Below, one piece after another: positions 43,040 to 52,222 of a DNA stretch of 64,000 nt. Numbering within the stretch: position 1 is the first letter of the stretch; every line of letters starts with the position of its first letter. A model generated the notes under the pieces. That model searched no databases and was not told the origin of the DNA. It saw only the letters and a program-made list of their open reading frames with translations. The position numbers and the translations under genes were made by a program. Source of the stretch: VAZQ01 sp963712565 (GTDB lineage Bacteria; Pseudomonadota; Alphaproteobacteria; Rhizobiales; Xanthobacteraceae); NCBI GenBank assembly GCA_963712565.1, contig CAVQIP010000029.1, forward strand, positions 29,097 through 93,096. The letters run 5' to 3'.

Positions 43040-44578
43040 TCAACCCCCCGCTTCCCGGCGCCAGCGTTCCGCCAGCGCCCGCCGGTTGAGCTTGCCGCGT
43101 TCGGTCTTCGGCAGCGAGACGCTGAGCACGATCTGCTTCGGCGCCTTGAATGCCGGCAGCCCATCGCTGCAATAGCGCAAGAGCTCGCCGGGATCGACCG
43201 TCGCGCCCGGCCGAGCCACCACGTAGCTCACCACCTCCTCGCCGTAGATCGCGTCCGGCACGCCGACGGTGGCGACCTCGATCAGCTCGGGGCGCTGCAT
43301 CAGGAAGCTGTCGATCTCGACCGGCGAAATATTCACGCCGCCGCGGATGATGAGGTCCTTCTCGCGTCCGGTGACGCGCAGATATCCGTCGGCGTCGAGA
43401 AGGCCGAGGTCGCCGGTGCGGATGCGGCCGCGGCTGTTGATCTTCACGCTGCCGTCGTCGGCGAGATAGCGGTAATCGTGCGAGGCATTGCCGCCGATCT
43501 CGATCAGGCCGATCTCGCCCGGCGGCAGCGACCGGCCGTCGGCGTCGACGATCGCCAGGCGGTGATAGGCCAGGGGCCGTCCGGCGGTGCCGAGGCGCCG
43601 CTGCTCGCCGGAAATTGCCGCAATCCACCCGGTCTCGCTGGAGCCGTAGCCCTGCGCGATCGGAATGCCGAACCACGCTTCGAACCGGCGCCATTCCTCG
43701 ATCGTGAGCGGCGCCGAACTGGAGGTGATGAAGCGAAGCGTCGGCAGATTGTCGCGCCGCGCGTCGGTCTCGGTGTTGAGCAGGATGTTGATCGTGGTCG
43801 GATTGCCGGCCGCGACCGTCACGCGATGCTCGCGGATATGCCGGAAGAAGCGGCTGGCGGAGAATTTCTCCGCCATCACCAGGGTGGCGCCGCGGTTGAG
43901 CGGCACCAGCGCGCCGAGGAGCTGCGCCGAGGCCCAGTTGAAGGAGCGGAAATCATATACCCGGTCGTCCGCCGTGATGCCGAAGCCGTCGGCGGCGGGC
44001 TCGATATTCGTCAAGTGCTCGCGATAATTCAGCACCACGCCCTTGGGGCGCGCGCTGGTGCCCGAGGTAAAGAGGATCACCGCGTCGTCGTCTCCTCCCG
44101 CCGTGGTCTGCGCGTCGCTCGGCGCATGGCGCGCGAGCTCGGCATGGAATGTCTCCGGCTCCGGCCGGTCCCAGCGTCCCAGCCGCATGCGCGGCGCCGC
44201 AACGCAGGCGAGGAGGTCGTCCAGCCCCAGTCCGTCCTGATGCAGAACGAGCGTCGGCTTGAGCCGCGCGAAGATGTTGTCGAGCTGGTTGCGGTTCATC
44301 TCGACGTGAACGGTGCAGATGGTCGCGCCATAGCTCATGACGCCGAAATAGCACAGCAGATGCTCGATCGAGTTGTTGGCAAGCAGCGCCACCCGGTCGT
44401 TGGCCCCGATGCCGCGGCTGTGCAGGAACGCGGCGATCCGGCCGGCCGCGTCGCCGAGCTCGCGATAAGTGACGCTGCGCCCGTCGTCGGCGGAGACGAG
44501 CCACGGCTTCTTCGGATGGCGTTGCGCAGCTCGGGCGATCCAGCCGCGCAACAGCTTCGGACCTGGCTCGATCGGCAT
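43040..44578 (-). CDS. class I adenylate-forming acid-CoA ligase
   Basis: 512 residues, AMP-binding family (benzoate/fatty-acid CoA ligase type). Motifs: ILFTSGTSARPKGVVLNYRE (P-loop), QGYGSSETGW, RIRTGDLGLLDADGYLRVTG, REKDLIIRGGVNISPVEID, and C-terminal PKTERGKLNRR with the catalytic Lys. It activates a carboxylic acid as acyl-AMP then CoA ester. Divergent from the second UbiD gene across a short region with a MarR-type site, so it probably belongs to the same pathway. Confidence 0.88.
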   Translation of the reverse strand: MPIEPGPKLLRGWIARAAQRHPKKPWLVSADDGRSVTYRELGDAAGRIAAFLHSRGIGANDRVALLANNSIEHLLCYFGVMSYGATICTVHVEMNRNQLDNIFARLKPTLVLHQDGLGLDDLLACVAAPRMRLGRWDRPEPETFHAELARHAPSDAQTTAGGDDDAVILFTSGTSARPKGVVLNYREHLTNIEPAADGFGITADDRVYDFRSFNWASAQLLGALVPLNRGATLVMAEKFSASRFFRHIREHRVTVAAGNPTTINILLNTETDARRDNLPTLRFITSSSAPLTIEEWRRFEAWFGIPIAQGYGSSETGWIAAISGEQRRLGTAGRPLAYHRLAIVDADGRSLPPGEIGLIEIGGNASHDYRYLADDGSVKINSRGRIRTGDLGLLDADGYLRVTGREKDLIIRGGVNISPVEIDSFLMQRPELIEVATVGVPDAIYGEEVVSYVVARPGATVDPGELLRYCSDGLPAFKAPKQIVLSVSLPKTERGKLNRRALAERWRREAGG

Positions 44579-44603
44579 CGGGCAAGCCGCATTGACGGAG
44601 ATT

Positions 44604-44619
44604 GCTTAGCAATATAAGT
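44604..44619. promoter_or_regulatory. second MarR operator candidate
   Basis: GCTTAGCAATATAAGT has the perfect inner arms CTTA..TAAG and shares 12 of 16 bases with the site beside the MarR gene (ACTTAGAAATCTATGT). It lies in the 156-base divergent space between the ligase and the second UbiD, just after a TTGACG hexamer (44592). Confidence 0.5.
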
Positions 44620-44734
44620 ATTTTTTTCGCCGCGCTTCAAGTCGGTTCGACACGGGATTGAGGGCCGCGGGGCGAAGAAATCCTCGGGTGCGCGGCCTTG
44701 GCTGCGCGTGTAAAGTCGCTTCCGGGAGACAACC

Positions 44735-46252
44735 ATGGCCGCACAGGACGCCGCTGTCAGTCGGATCGGAACGCCGGTCGCGGATGGCACCGCGCGCTCC
44801 AACATCGAGCCGCGGCTCCCCTATGACGATCTGCGCCAATGGCTCGACGAGGCGCGCAGGCTCGGCGAGGTCAAGGAGGTGAGCGGGCTTTCCTGGCAGC
44901 AGGACATCGGCATGGTCGCGGGCGTGGCGTTCCACGACGATGACGCGCCCTGTTTCGTGTTCAACGACGTGCCGGGGACGATCGAAGGCAGCCGCGTGCT
45001 GGTCAACTTCTTCGGCGGCAGGCGCAAGAACATGACGCTCGGCTTCCCGACCGATCTCAGCAAGCTCGAGTTGAGCGAAGGCTTCCGCACCAATTTCATG
45101 GCGCCGATGACGCGCATCCCGCCCCGATACGTCGCCGACGGTCCGATCTTCGAGAATGTGATGACCGGCGACGACATCGACGTGACCCAATTCCCGGCGC
45201 CGAAATGGCACGAGCCCGACGGCGGGCGTTATATCGGCACCGGCAGCTTCAATGTCAGCCGCGATCCGGACGAGGGCTGGATCAATTGCGGCACCTACCG
45301 CGTGATGATCCACGACGCCAAGACCGCGGGCTTCTATATCTCGCCCGGCAAGCACGGGCGCCAGATGCGCGACAAGTACCAGGCCCGCAACGAGCCGATG
45401 CCGGTCGCGGTGGTGTGCGGCGGCGATCCCATGACTTTCCTGATGGCCTGCAGCGAGGTGCCCTACGGGGTGAGCGAGTACGAGATCGTGGGCGGCATGC
45501 GCGGCAAGCCGGTGGACGTGGTCAAGGCTCCCGTCACCGGCCTGCCGATCCCGGCCAATGCCGAGATCGTGCTCGAGGGTTTCGTCGCACCCGGCAACGA
45601 GCGCATCGAAGGGCCGTTCGGCGAGTGGACCGGCTACTACGCCAGCGATCTGCGCCCCGAGCCGGTGCTCGACATCAAGGCGGTCTATTATCGCAACGAT
45701 CCGATCCTGCTGGGCTGCGCGCCGCAGCGTCCGCCGGACGAGATCTGCCGCTATCGCGCGGTGGTTCGCTCCGCGCTGCTGCGCGAGAACATCGCCAAGG
45801 CCGGCGTGCCCGGCGTCACCGCCGCCTGGGCGCACGAGGTCGGCAACGCCCGCCTCCTGCTCGCCGTCGCGGTCAACCAGCGCTATCCCGGCCACGCCAA
45901 GCAGGCCGGCCATATCGCCGCCATGTGCCATGTCGGCGCCTATTGCGGGCGCTACGTGATCGTGGTCGACGACGACATCGACGTCTCCAATCTCGAGGAG
46001 CTGGTCTGGGCCCTGCTGACGCGCTCGGACCCCGCCACCTCGATCGACATCATCCGCAACGCCTGGTCGACGCCGCTCGATCCGCGCATCGAGCCGGAGC
46101 GCAAGGCGATCGGCGACAACACCAACAGCCGGGCGGTCATCGACGCCTGCCGGCCGTGGCATTGGCGCGACCAGTTCCCCAAGGTGAACGTGCCCACGGT
46201 GGAGGAGCGTCGCATCGCCCAGGAGAAGTTCGGACACCTGTTCCGGAAGTGA
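44735..46252 (+). CDS. second UbiD-family decarboxylase
   Basis: 505 residues, clearly different from the 41345 paralogue. Family stretches: YDDLRQWLDEARRLGEVKEV, VLVNFFGGRRKNMTLGFPTD, YIGTGSFNVSRDPDEGWINC, NAEIVLEGFVAPGNERIEGP (Glu region), FGEWTGYYASDLRPEPVLDI and VVDDDIDVSNLEELVWALLT. GGGAG precedes ATG 44735. Followed at 132 bases by UbiX. Two UbiD proteins could be two steps or two subunits. Confidence 0.9.
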   Translation: MAAQDAAVSRIGTPVADGTARSNIEPRLPYDDLRQWLDEARRLGEVKEVSGLSWQQDIGMVAGVAFHDDDAPCFVFNDVPGTIEGSRVLVNFFGGRRKNMTLGFPTDLSKLELSEGFRTNFMAPMTRIPPRYVADGPIFENVMTGDDIDVTQFPAPKWHEPDGGRYIGTGSFNVSRDPDEGWINCGTYRVMIHDAKTAGFYISPGKHGRQMRDKYQARNEPMPVAVVCGGDPMTFLMACSEVPYGVSEYEIVGGMRGKPVDVVKAPVTGLPIPANAEIVLEGFVAPGNERIEGPFGEWTGYYASDLRPEPVLDIKAVYYRNDPILLGCAPQRPPDEICRYRAVVRSALLRENIAKAGVPGVTAAWAHEVGNARLLLAVAVNQRYPGHAKQAGHIAAMCHVGAYCGRYVIVVDDDIDVSNLEELVWALLTRSDPATSIDIIRNAWSTPLDPRIEPERKAIGDNTNSRAVIDACRPWHWRDQFPKVNVPTVEERRIAQEKFGHLFRK

Positions 46253-46384
46253 TCCGGCCGCAGCGCTTAACCGTTCCTCTCGATCTTTCCGGGCGGGCGG
46301 GGAGAGCGGCAGGGATGTGCTTGCAACCGAACGGATTTTGCTGTGATAAATGGCCGTCGCTGGCGGTCAGCGCGGAGGACTTGA

Positions 46385-47005
46385 ATGCGGCGTCTCATCA
46401 TCGGCATGACCGGCTCGACCGGCGCCATTTTCGGCGTGCGGATGCTCGAGGCGCTCAAGGGCAGCGACATCGAGAGCCATCTCATCATCAGCAAGTGGGC
46501 GCAGCGCACGCTCGAGCACGAGACCCGCTATAGCGTCGAGCAGGTGCGCTCGCTCGCCAGCATCGTCCACAGCCAGGGCGACATGGGCGCCTCGATCTCG
46601 TCCGGCTCGTTCAAGACCGAAGGCATGGTGGTCATGCCTTGCTCGGTGCGCACGCTCGCCGGCATCGCCAACGGCTACGGCGAGCATCTCGTCCACCGCG
46701 CCGCCGACGTCGTGCTCAAGGAGCGCCGCCGTCTGGTCCTGGTCGTGCGCGAAACGCCGCTCTCCGAGGTGCATCTCGAGAACATGCTCAAGCTCGCGCG
46801 CATGGGCGCGTCGATCGTGCCGCCGGTGCCGGCCTTCTACAATCATCCGCAGACGGTCGACGACATCGTCAACCACATCGTGGCGCGCGTGCTCGACCAG
46901 TTCGATATCCCGGCCCCCTTCGCCAAGCGCTGGGACGGCCACATGCATACCGCGACCAAGATCGCCACGGTGCCCCCGACTCCGGCGGCGAAGAGCGGGA
47001 CCTGA
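46385..47005 (+). CDS. ubiX: UbiX-family flavin prenyltransferase
   Basis: 206 residues, makes prenylated FMN from FMNH2 and dimethylallyl (mono/di)phosphate. Motifs: IIGMTGSTGAIFGVRMLEAL (FMN phosphate loop), SGSFKTEGMVVMPCSVRTLA, LVVRETPLSEVHLENMLKLA, PPVPAFYNHPQTVDDIVNHI. GGAGG precedes the ATG. It supplies the cofactor for the neighbouring UbiD enzymes. DMAP(P) supply may connect to idi 12 kb upstream (inference). Confidence 0.93.
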   Translation: MRRLIIGMTGSTGAIFGVRMLEALKGSDIESHLIISKWAQRTLEHETRYSVEQVRSLASIVHSQGDMGASISSGSFKTEGMVVMPCSVRTLAGIANGYGEHLVHRAADVVLKERRRLVLVVRETPLSEVHLENMLKLARMGASIVPPVPAFYNHPQTVDDIVNHIVARVLDQFDIPAPFAKRWDGHMHTATKIATVPPTPAAKSGT

Positions 47006-47090
47006 GCGCCTCACGCCTGCGCCGGCCCGCGCGGTAGCGCCGCGGCGTCGCGTGCTCTTCCGCATCCGTCGTTTTCGCGAGACCGGCGAA

Positions 47091-47114
47091 TTGCCGGGCA
47101 AGCCCGGCAATGAC
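47091..47114. repeat. short palindrome related to the class B repeat
   Basis: TTGCCGGGCAAGCCCGGCAA followed by TGAC; a near-perfect hairpin sharing the core GCCGGG..CCCGGC with 40569-40657. Between ubiX and the CoA-transferase gene. Confidence 0.55.
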
Positions 47115-47189
47115 GCTGGAGGTGGTCGCGCGAACTGCGCTACGCTGGGCCCGGGCAGCGTCGGCAACCGCATCTGCAAGGAGGGCGCG

Positions 47190-48371
47190 ATGGCGCGACC
47201 GTTCGAAGGCATCCGGGTGATCGACGTCACCCACGTTCTGGCGGGACCGTTTGCGACCTATCAATTGGCGGTGCTGGGCGCCGACGTGATCAAGGTCGAG
47301 CATCCCGACGAGCCCGACCAGAGCCGCGGCTCCGGCACCGACAAGGCGCTCAACCGCCGCAATATGGGAACGTCGTTCCTGACCCAGGCCTCCAACAAGC
47401 GCGCGATCACGCTGGACCTGAAGCGGGAGGAGGATCGCGACATCCTCAAGAAGCTCGTCGCCACCGCCGATATCTTCGTGGAGAACTACCGCCCCGGCGC
47501 CTTCGAGGCGCTCGGGCTCGGATACGAGGCGCTCGCCGCGATCAATCCGCGGCTGATCTACGCCTCGTTCTCGGCCTTCGGCCAGCACGGGCCGCGCGGC
47601 CCGCAGACCGCCTACGATCACGTGATCCAGGCCACCTCCGGCATCATGGCGATGACCGGGACCGAGGACGTGCACCCCGTGAAGTTCGGCGCCCCGGCCA
47701 TCGACTACGCCACCGGCATGACCGGCGCCTTCGCCCTGGCCTCCGCGCTGTTCCAGCGCGAGCGCAGCGGGCGCGGCCAGCGCATCGACATGGCGATGCT
47801 CGACGTGGCGATGATCCTGATGAGCTCGCATCTCACCGGCTACCTGCGCAACGGCGTGCATCCCAAGCCGCACGGCAACCGCCATCCCCACGCCACCAAC
47901 GGCGCCTTCGAGACCAAGGACGGGCTGGTGATGCTGGGCGCCAGCAACCTGCGCCAGCAGCGCCGTTTGTGGACGGTGCTGGGACGCCCCGACATGGTCA
48001 AGCGCAGCAACGACGAACGCGACGCCGATCACGCGCGCGAAATCGCGGTGCTGTCGGACATCATGCGCACGCGCACCGCCGACGAGTGGGAGGAGTTCTT
48101 GCAGGCGCGCCATGTGCCGGCGGCGCGCGTGCGCACCATGGGCGAGGCGCTCGCCGATCCGCAGCTCGCGACCCGAGGCATCGTCCATCGTCACGCGAGC
48201 GCGGCGGGAGTGGAGGGCGGCTTCGGCGTGCCGCTCGCCGCGTTCACCTTCGCCCACGGCGGCCCCCGCATCGACACGCCGCCGCCCGCGCTCGGCCAGC
48301 ACAATGAAGACATCCTGGCGGAGCTCGGCTACGGGACGCGCGAAGCCAGCGTCGCCGGGATGAAGCGCTAG
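47190..48371 (+). CDS. class III (CaiB/BaiF) acyl-CoA transferase
   Basis: 393 residues. N-terminal VIDVTHVLAGPFATYQLAVL and GADVIKVEHPDEPDQSRG, EDRDILKKLVATADIFVENY, the catalytic Asp in TAYDHVIQATSGIMAMTG, and the C-terminal PPPALGQHNEDILAELGY. Moves CoA between carboxylic acids. AAGGAGG before ATG 47190. Following UbiD/UbiX in the same direction, it may activate the acid that UbiD decarboxylates, as in anaerobic phthalate degradation (comparison only). Confidence 0.9.
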   Translation: MARPFEGIRVIDVTHVLAGPFATYQLAVLGADVIKVEHPDEPDQSRGSGTDKALNRRNMGTSFLTQASNKRAITLDLKREEDRDILKKLVATADIFVENYRPGAFEALGLGYEALAAINPRLIYASFSAFGQHGPRGPQTAYDHVIQATSGIMAMTGTEDVHPVKFGAPAIDYATGMTGAFALASALFQRERSGRGQRIDMAMLDVAMILMSSHLTGYLRNGVHPKPHGNRHPHATNGAFETKDGLVMLGASNLRQQRRLWTVLGRPDMVKRSNDERDADHAREIAVLSDIMRTRTADEWEEFLQARHVPAARVRTMGEALADPQLATRGIVHRHASAAGVEGGFGVPLAAFTFAHGGPRIDTPPPALGQHNEDILAELGYGTREASVAGMKR

Positions 48372-48462
48372 CACTTTCGCGCATTGCGGATTCCAACCCG
48401 CCCGGATTTCACTGCCGCTTCATCCGGGCTACGCTGACACGGCAACCCACGGAGATCGAACG

Positions 48463-48852
48463 ATGGTCAAGTACACCTGGGATCACATCCATCTGCGAAC
48501 CACCAATCCGGAAGCGACCGCCCAGTGGTACGAACGCATGCTCGGCGCCGAGGTGATCCGCACGATGCAGCAGGGCAAGCCGCGCATCGATCTCAAGCTC
48601 GGCGGCGCCAACATCTTCATCGCGCCGGTGGTCGCCGGTGACGGCGTCAACCCGCCGCCGGTCACCCCCTACCAGGGCCTCGATCACTTCGGGCTCACCG
48701 TCAGCGGCATCGACGCCGTCGTCGCCGAGCTCAAGGCCAAGGGCGTGGAGTTCAGCCGGGAGCCGACCACGGTGCGGCCGGGCGTGCGGGTTGCCTTCCT
48801 GCGCGCGCCCGAGGGGGTCTCGATCGAGCTCCTCGACCGCAGCGCATCCTGA
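48463..48852 (+). CDS. VOC-family (glyoxalase-like) protein
   Basis: 129 residues with paired beta-alpha-beta-beta-beta modules. Metal-ligand-like positions: His in TWDHIHLRTT, His in LDHFGLTVSG, Glu in GVSIELLDRS. Could be a dioxygenase, lyase or isomerase. Short space to msrB downstream (23 bases), likely one transcript. Confidence 0.85.
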   Translation: MVKYTWDHIHLRTTNPEATAQWYERMLGAEVIRTMQQGKPRIDLKLGGANIFIAPVVAGDGVNPPPVTPYQGLDHFGLTVSGIDAVVAELKAKGVEFSREPTTVRPGVRVAFLRAPEGVSIELLDRSAS

Positions 48853-48875
48853 GGCGGATCGGAGAGAGCCGGAAC

Positions 48876-49277
48876 ATGGAAACCAAGCGGTTCGAGGTCA
48901 CCCACAGCGACGAGGAGTGGCGGCGGATGCTCACGCCCGAGCAGTACGACGTGCTGCGCGGCCATGGCACCGAAGCGCCCGGCAGCTGCGCGCTGAACTA
49001 CGAGAAACGGCACGGCACCTTCGCCTGCGCGGGCTGCGGCCAGCCGCTGTTCGTGTCGAACAAGAAGTTCGAGAGCGGCACCGGCTGGCCGAGCTTCAAC
49101 GATCCGGTGCCGGGGGCGGTCGAAACCTCGAGCGATCGAAGCTACGGCATGGTCCGCACCGAGGTGCATTGCAGCCGCTGCGGCAGCCATCTGGGCCACG
49201 TCTTCGACGACGGCCCGCCGCCGACGCATCTGCGCTACTGCATCAACGGCATCGCCATGAACTTCAAGCCGGAGTGA
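48876..49277 (+). CDS. msrB: peptide-methionine (R)-S-oxide reductase
   Basis: 133 residues. Zinc-binding Cys pairs CAGC and CSRC, substrate pocket SGTGWPSFNDP, catalytic Cys in RYCINGIAMNFKPE. Repairs methionine-R-sulfoxide in proteins. No signal peptide, so cytoplasmic. Full length for the family. Confidence 0.93.
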   Translation: METKRFEVTHSDEEWRRMLTPEQYDVLRGHGTEAPGSCALNYEKRHGTFACAGCGQPLFVSNKKFESGTGWPSFNDPVPGAVETSSDRSYGMVRTEVHCSRCGSHLGHVFDDGPPPTHLRYCINGIAMNFKPE

Positions 49278-49438
49278 TGACAAGGGGCGGCGTTGCTTCC
49301 AATGGTTTTGGCCAGGGAAGCAGCGGACGAGCAAGCTGGCGCTTTTTGCTGTCGGGTTGTCATGGTCGGCCGGTGGTGCCGACAATATCACCGGCCTTTC
49401 CCATGGGAGCGGGTCACCCTGACCCGTAGCAATGACGG

Positions 49439-49747
49439 TCACGGCGTCCGCAGGATCGGTGCGCCGCGCTTCTGACTGTAACCATGGATTTGAACCGTCT
49501 CCCAGACCGCATTGACGTGGTAGGGATCGCTGCGAGCGAATGCCTCCGTCGCGGTGCGGTCTCTGGCGTCGATGACGAAGATGCTGCCGACCGGTGTTTC
49601 GCCGTCGTCTGCCAACAGGGTGCCGGCCGTCACGACCTCGACGTCATATTTTGCCGCCTGGTCAAGGTGGATGCGATGCGCGCGATAGAATTTGGCTCGC
49701 GTTGCCATCCCATCGCTTTTGTCGACGGCGTGAATCACAAACAGCAT
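49439..49747 (-). CDS. YciI-family protein
   Basis: 102 residues, ferredoxin-like fold. Start MLFVIHAVDKSDGMATRAKF; HRIHLDQAAKYD holds the conserved His/Asp; then GSIFVIDARDRTATEAFARS and DPYHVNAVWETVQIHGY. Function of the family is poorly known. Internal ATG 49747 chosen because the upstream 18 codons do not match the family. Confidence 0.8.
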   Translation of the reverse strand: MLFVIHAVDKSDGMATRAKFYRAHRIHLDQAAKYDVEVVTAGTLLADDGETPVGSIFVIDARDRTATEAFARSDPYHVNAVWETVQIHGYSQKRGAPILRTP

Positions 49748-49837
49748 TGGCCTTAGCCGACATTCCCGAGATGAATTTCGATCTCCACGCAGGGTAGCCA
49801 TCTACGTTCCCGGCGGCAATCTCGGGACGGCTCACCG

Positions 49838-50872
49838 TCAATTCGTGCGATGCGTGGTATAGGCGGCGCGCACCTTTTCCAGCAGCGCGGGCGACAGGTT
49901 GCTGACCTCGGCCACGAGCTTCTGCAGGTCTTCGCCCGCCATCGGCAAAATACCGACTTTGATCTTTTGCGCCTCGGCGAGCAATTCGGGATCCTTCATC
50001 GTGGCGTCGAACGCGCGCCGCAGCGTCGTGACGCGGTCCGCCGGCGCGCCCGGAGTGGTGAAAAAAGCAGTGCCGACCTCGGTCGCGTTCATGATCGCGC
50101 CGAGGATCGCCCGTTCCTCGTCGCTGCGTGCGAGATCGACGGCGGTCGGAACGTCGGCGAGCTCGGGGTGCCGCTTGAGCGCGAACTGCACCAGGATCGC
50201 GACGCTTTTTTCCCGGATCCAGTCCGGATGGGCGACTTTCAGCGCGGTCCACGAGGTCGAGTGGCCCTCGACCTCGCCGCGTTCGACCGCGAGCATGGCT
50301 TCGTTCGACCCTTTGTATCCCATGACCAGCTTGAACTTGGTTCCGAACACGTTGTTCATCACGGTGGGGTAGATCGAGACGGTCGAGCCGATGCCGGTGC
50401 CCGATAGCGTGGATTCGATCTTCTGGGCGTCGGCGAAGGTCTTCACCGGAGAGGTCTTCCACATGAACACCATGTTGACGAGGGAATCGGTGCGCCCGAT
50501 CCAGTTGAGCTCGGCGGTCTTGAAGCGGACGCCGTTGGTCCCGAGCTTCTCGTCGAGCGCCATCGTCGGAGCGCCGATGCCGATGACGGTGCCGTCCTTG
50601 GGCGAGACGTTGAAGATGGTGTTCACCGCCAGGAAGCTGCCGGCGCCGGGCATGTTCTTCGGCACCAGGGTCGGCTGCCCCGGCAGATGCTTGCCGAGAT
50701 GCCGGGCGACCAGCCGTCCGAGCACGTCGTTGCTGCCGCCGGGCGGGTAGCCGATCACGAAGTCCACGGTCTTGCCGGCGTAGAACTGCTCGGGCGTTTG
50801 CGCCGAGGCCTGCACCGCCAGGCCGATGAGCCCGGCCGCACAGACGAAGCTCGCGCGTAGAAGAACTGGCAC
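49838..50872 (-). CDS. tripartite tricarboxylate (TctC/Bug-type) substrate-binding protein
   Basis: 344 residues. Signal peptide (FVCAAGLIGLAVQASAQ), then FYAGKTVDFVIGYPPGGSND (the ligand loop), PGAGSFLAVNTIFN, IGIGAPTMALDEKLGTNG, GYKGSNEAMLAVERGEVEGH. Start GTG 50872 with AGGAGG eight bases upstream. The TctA/TctB membrane partners are not in the window, as is common for Bug proteins. Binds a carboxylate of unknown type. Confidence 0.9.
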   Translation of the reverse strand: MPVLLRASFVCAAGLIGLAVQASAQTPEQFYAGKTVDFVIGYPPGGSNDVLGRLVARHLGKHLPGQPTLVPKNMPGAGSFLAVNTIFNVSPKDGTVIGIGAPTMALDEKLGTNGVRFKTAELNWIGRTDSLVNMVFMWKTSPVKTFADAQKIESTLSGTGIGSTVSIYPTVMNNVFGTKFKLVMGYKGSNEAMLAVERGEVEGHSTSWTALKVAHPDWIREKSVAILVQFALKRHPELADVPTAVDLARSDEERAILGAIMNATEVGTAFFTTPGAPADRVTTLRRAFDATMKDPELLAEAQKIKVGILPMAGEDLQKLVAEVSNLSPALLEKVRAAYTTHRTN

Positions 50873-51034
50873 GTCGTTTACCTCCTGGGGCCGTGGGCCG
50901 GCTGCGCGGGCGCGCGCAGCAGCGGCGGCGAGCGTAGCCCGGACGGAGCACGAGCGAAATCCGCGATCGGCCGATGCGGCGCCCGGTCGCACGCCAAGGC
51001 GGCTGCTACGACTGACTGGCGACGAGATCCCGCG

Positions 51035-52087
51035 TCAGGCCGTGCGCCCGAGCACGCTGGCGAGGTCGTGGTACACGGTGTGCAGGTGCTGCGCCGCGGC
51101 GTCCACCGAACCCATCTCGATGACGAAACCGTTGCCGACCACGCGATAACCGAACGCCGTCTCCGCCGTGTTCGGTCCGTACCAGGCAAAATGCACGGCC
51201 TCGGGGTCGCCCGATCGCACGCGCGCGCGCTGGGCGTCGGCGAGCGCCGGCGACAGATGCTCGACCGTGTAGGTCTCGATCAACTGCCACAGCAGGTCGC
51301 GCTGCGCCGAGTTGAGCTCCGCTGCCGCCAGACCCACGGCCTGCGCGTTCGCGCGTTCGCGGCCGGCATACGACAGGATGTTGTTCAGCGCCGTGTCCGA
51401 CATGCGCGCTCTGGCCTGCGGCCGTCCGGCGAGATCGCCGAACAGCCGCCGCGCCAGCGTCTCTTCGTCCCTGAGCGTGACCAGGCCGGCATGCTTTCCG
51501 GACGTGACGCGGTTGGGATTGGCCGAGAACGAGGACGGCGTGACTGAAACGATCCTGCCGTCGCGCACGGCGATCGATTGCGTGAGATGGTGCCCTTCCA
51601 GCCGGAAACCCCACGCGCCGGTCTCGGCCGGGGTGCCGAACACGGCGAAGGAGAACCGTTCCGAGGAGCGCTGGCCGGCGCCGTCGCCGCGTGCCGCCAG
51701 CACGTCCTGCAGCGTCATGACGTTCTTCGTCTTCGCTTGGCCGGCCGGCGACAACAGTGTCGCGAGCAAATCCCAGGCGACCGCTTTCTGCGCCGCGCTC
51801 ATCTGCTCGAGCCGCAGGCCCGGCTTGATGAAGCCGGCGGACCCGAAGTAGTTCCAGCCGCTCCACTCCGGCCCGTTCCAGGCGAACGAGGCGGCCTTGC
51901 GCTGGGCGGGGTCGAGGCCCGACAGGAACTTGCGCGTGCCGGCCAAGAGCTCGGCGGCCGGCGCAAGCCCGCTGTCGGCGGCGGCTGCGGCGACGCCGGG
52001 CAGGGCGGCCGTGCTCAGCAAGGCGGCGCCGGCGATGACGACCTGCCGGCGATCGGGCTGCATGCGATCGGATTGCGATGTGGACAT
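51035..52087 (-). CDS. DUF3500 family protein with Tat signal
   Basis: 350 residues. N-terminal PDRRQVVIAGAALLSTAALP is a twin-arginine-like leader. The body matches DUF3500 (FAWNGPEWSGWNYFGSAGFI, RPGLRLEQMSAAQKAVAWDL-like, WGFRLEGHHLTQSI, RDLLWQLIETYTVEHLSP, VHFAWYGPNTAETAFGYRVV). Function unknown; exported. GGAGG before ATG 52087. Confidence 0.85.
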   Translation of the reverse strand: MSTSQSDRMQPDRRQVVIAGAALLSTAALPGVAAAAADSGLAPAAELLAGTRKFLSGLDPAQRKAASFAWNGPEWSGWNYFGSAGFIKPGLRLEQMSAAQKAVAWDLLATLLSPAGQAKTKNVMTLQDVLAARGDGAGQRSSERFSFAVFGTPAETGAWGFRLEGHHLTQSIAVRDGRIVSVTPSSFSANPNRVTSGKHAGLVTLRDEETLARRLFGDLAGRPQARARMSDTALNNILSYAGRERANAQAVGLAAAELNSAQRDLLWQLIETYTVEHLSPALADAQRARVRSGDPEAVHFAWYGPNTAETAFGYRVVGNGFVIEMGSVDAAAQHLHTVYHDLASVLGRTA

Positions 52088-52222
52088 GGGCGCCTCCGTT
52101 CTTTGCGCTGCAGTATCGGGCTGCTGGCCGGTTGTCCGTTCCAACAAACAGCATACCACGGCGCGCCATTGTCGCTGTCACGCCAACGTGATTGCGGCGG
52201 GGCAGGTATCGCAGCGCCGGGG

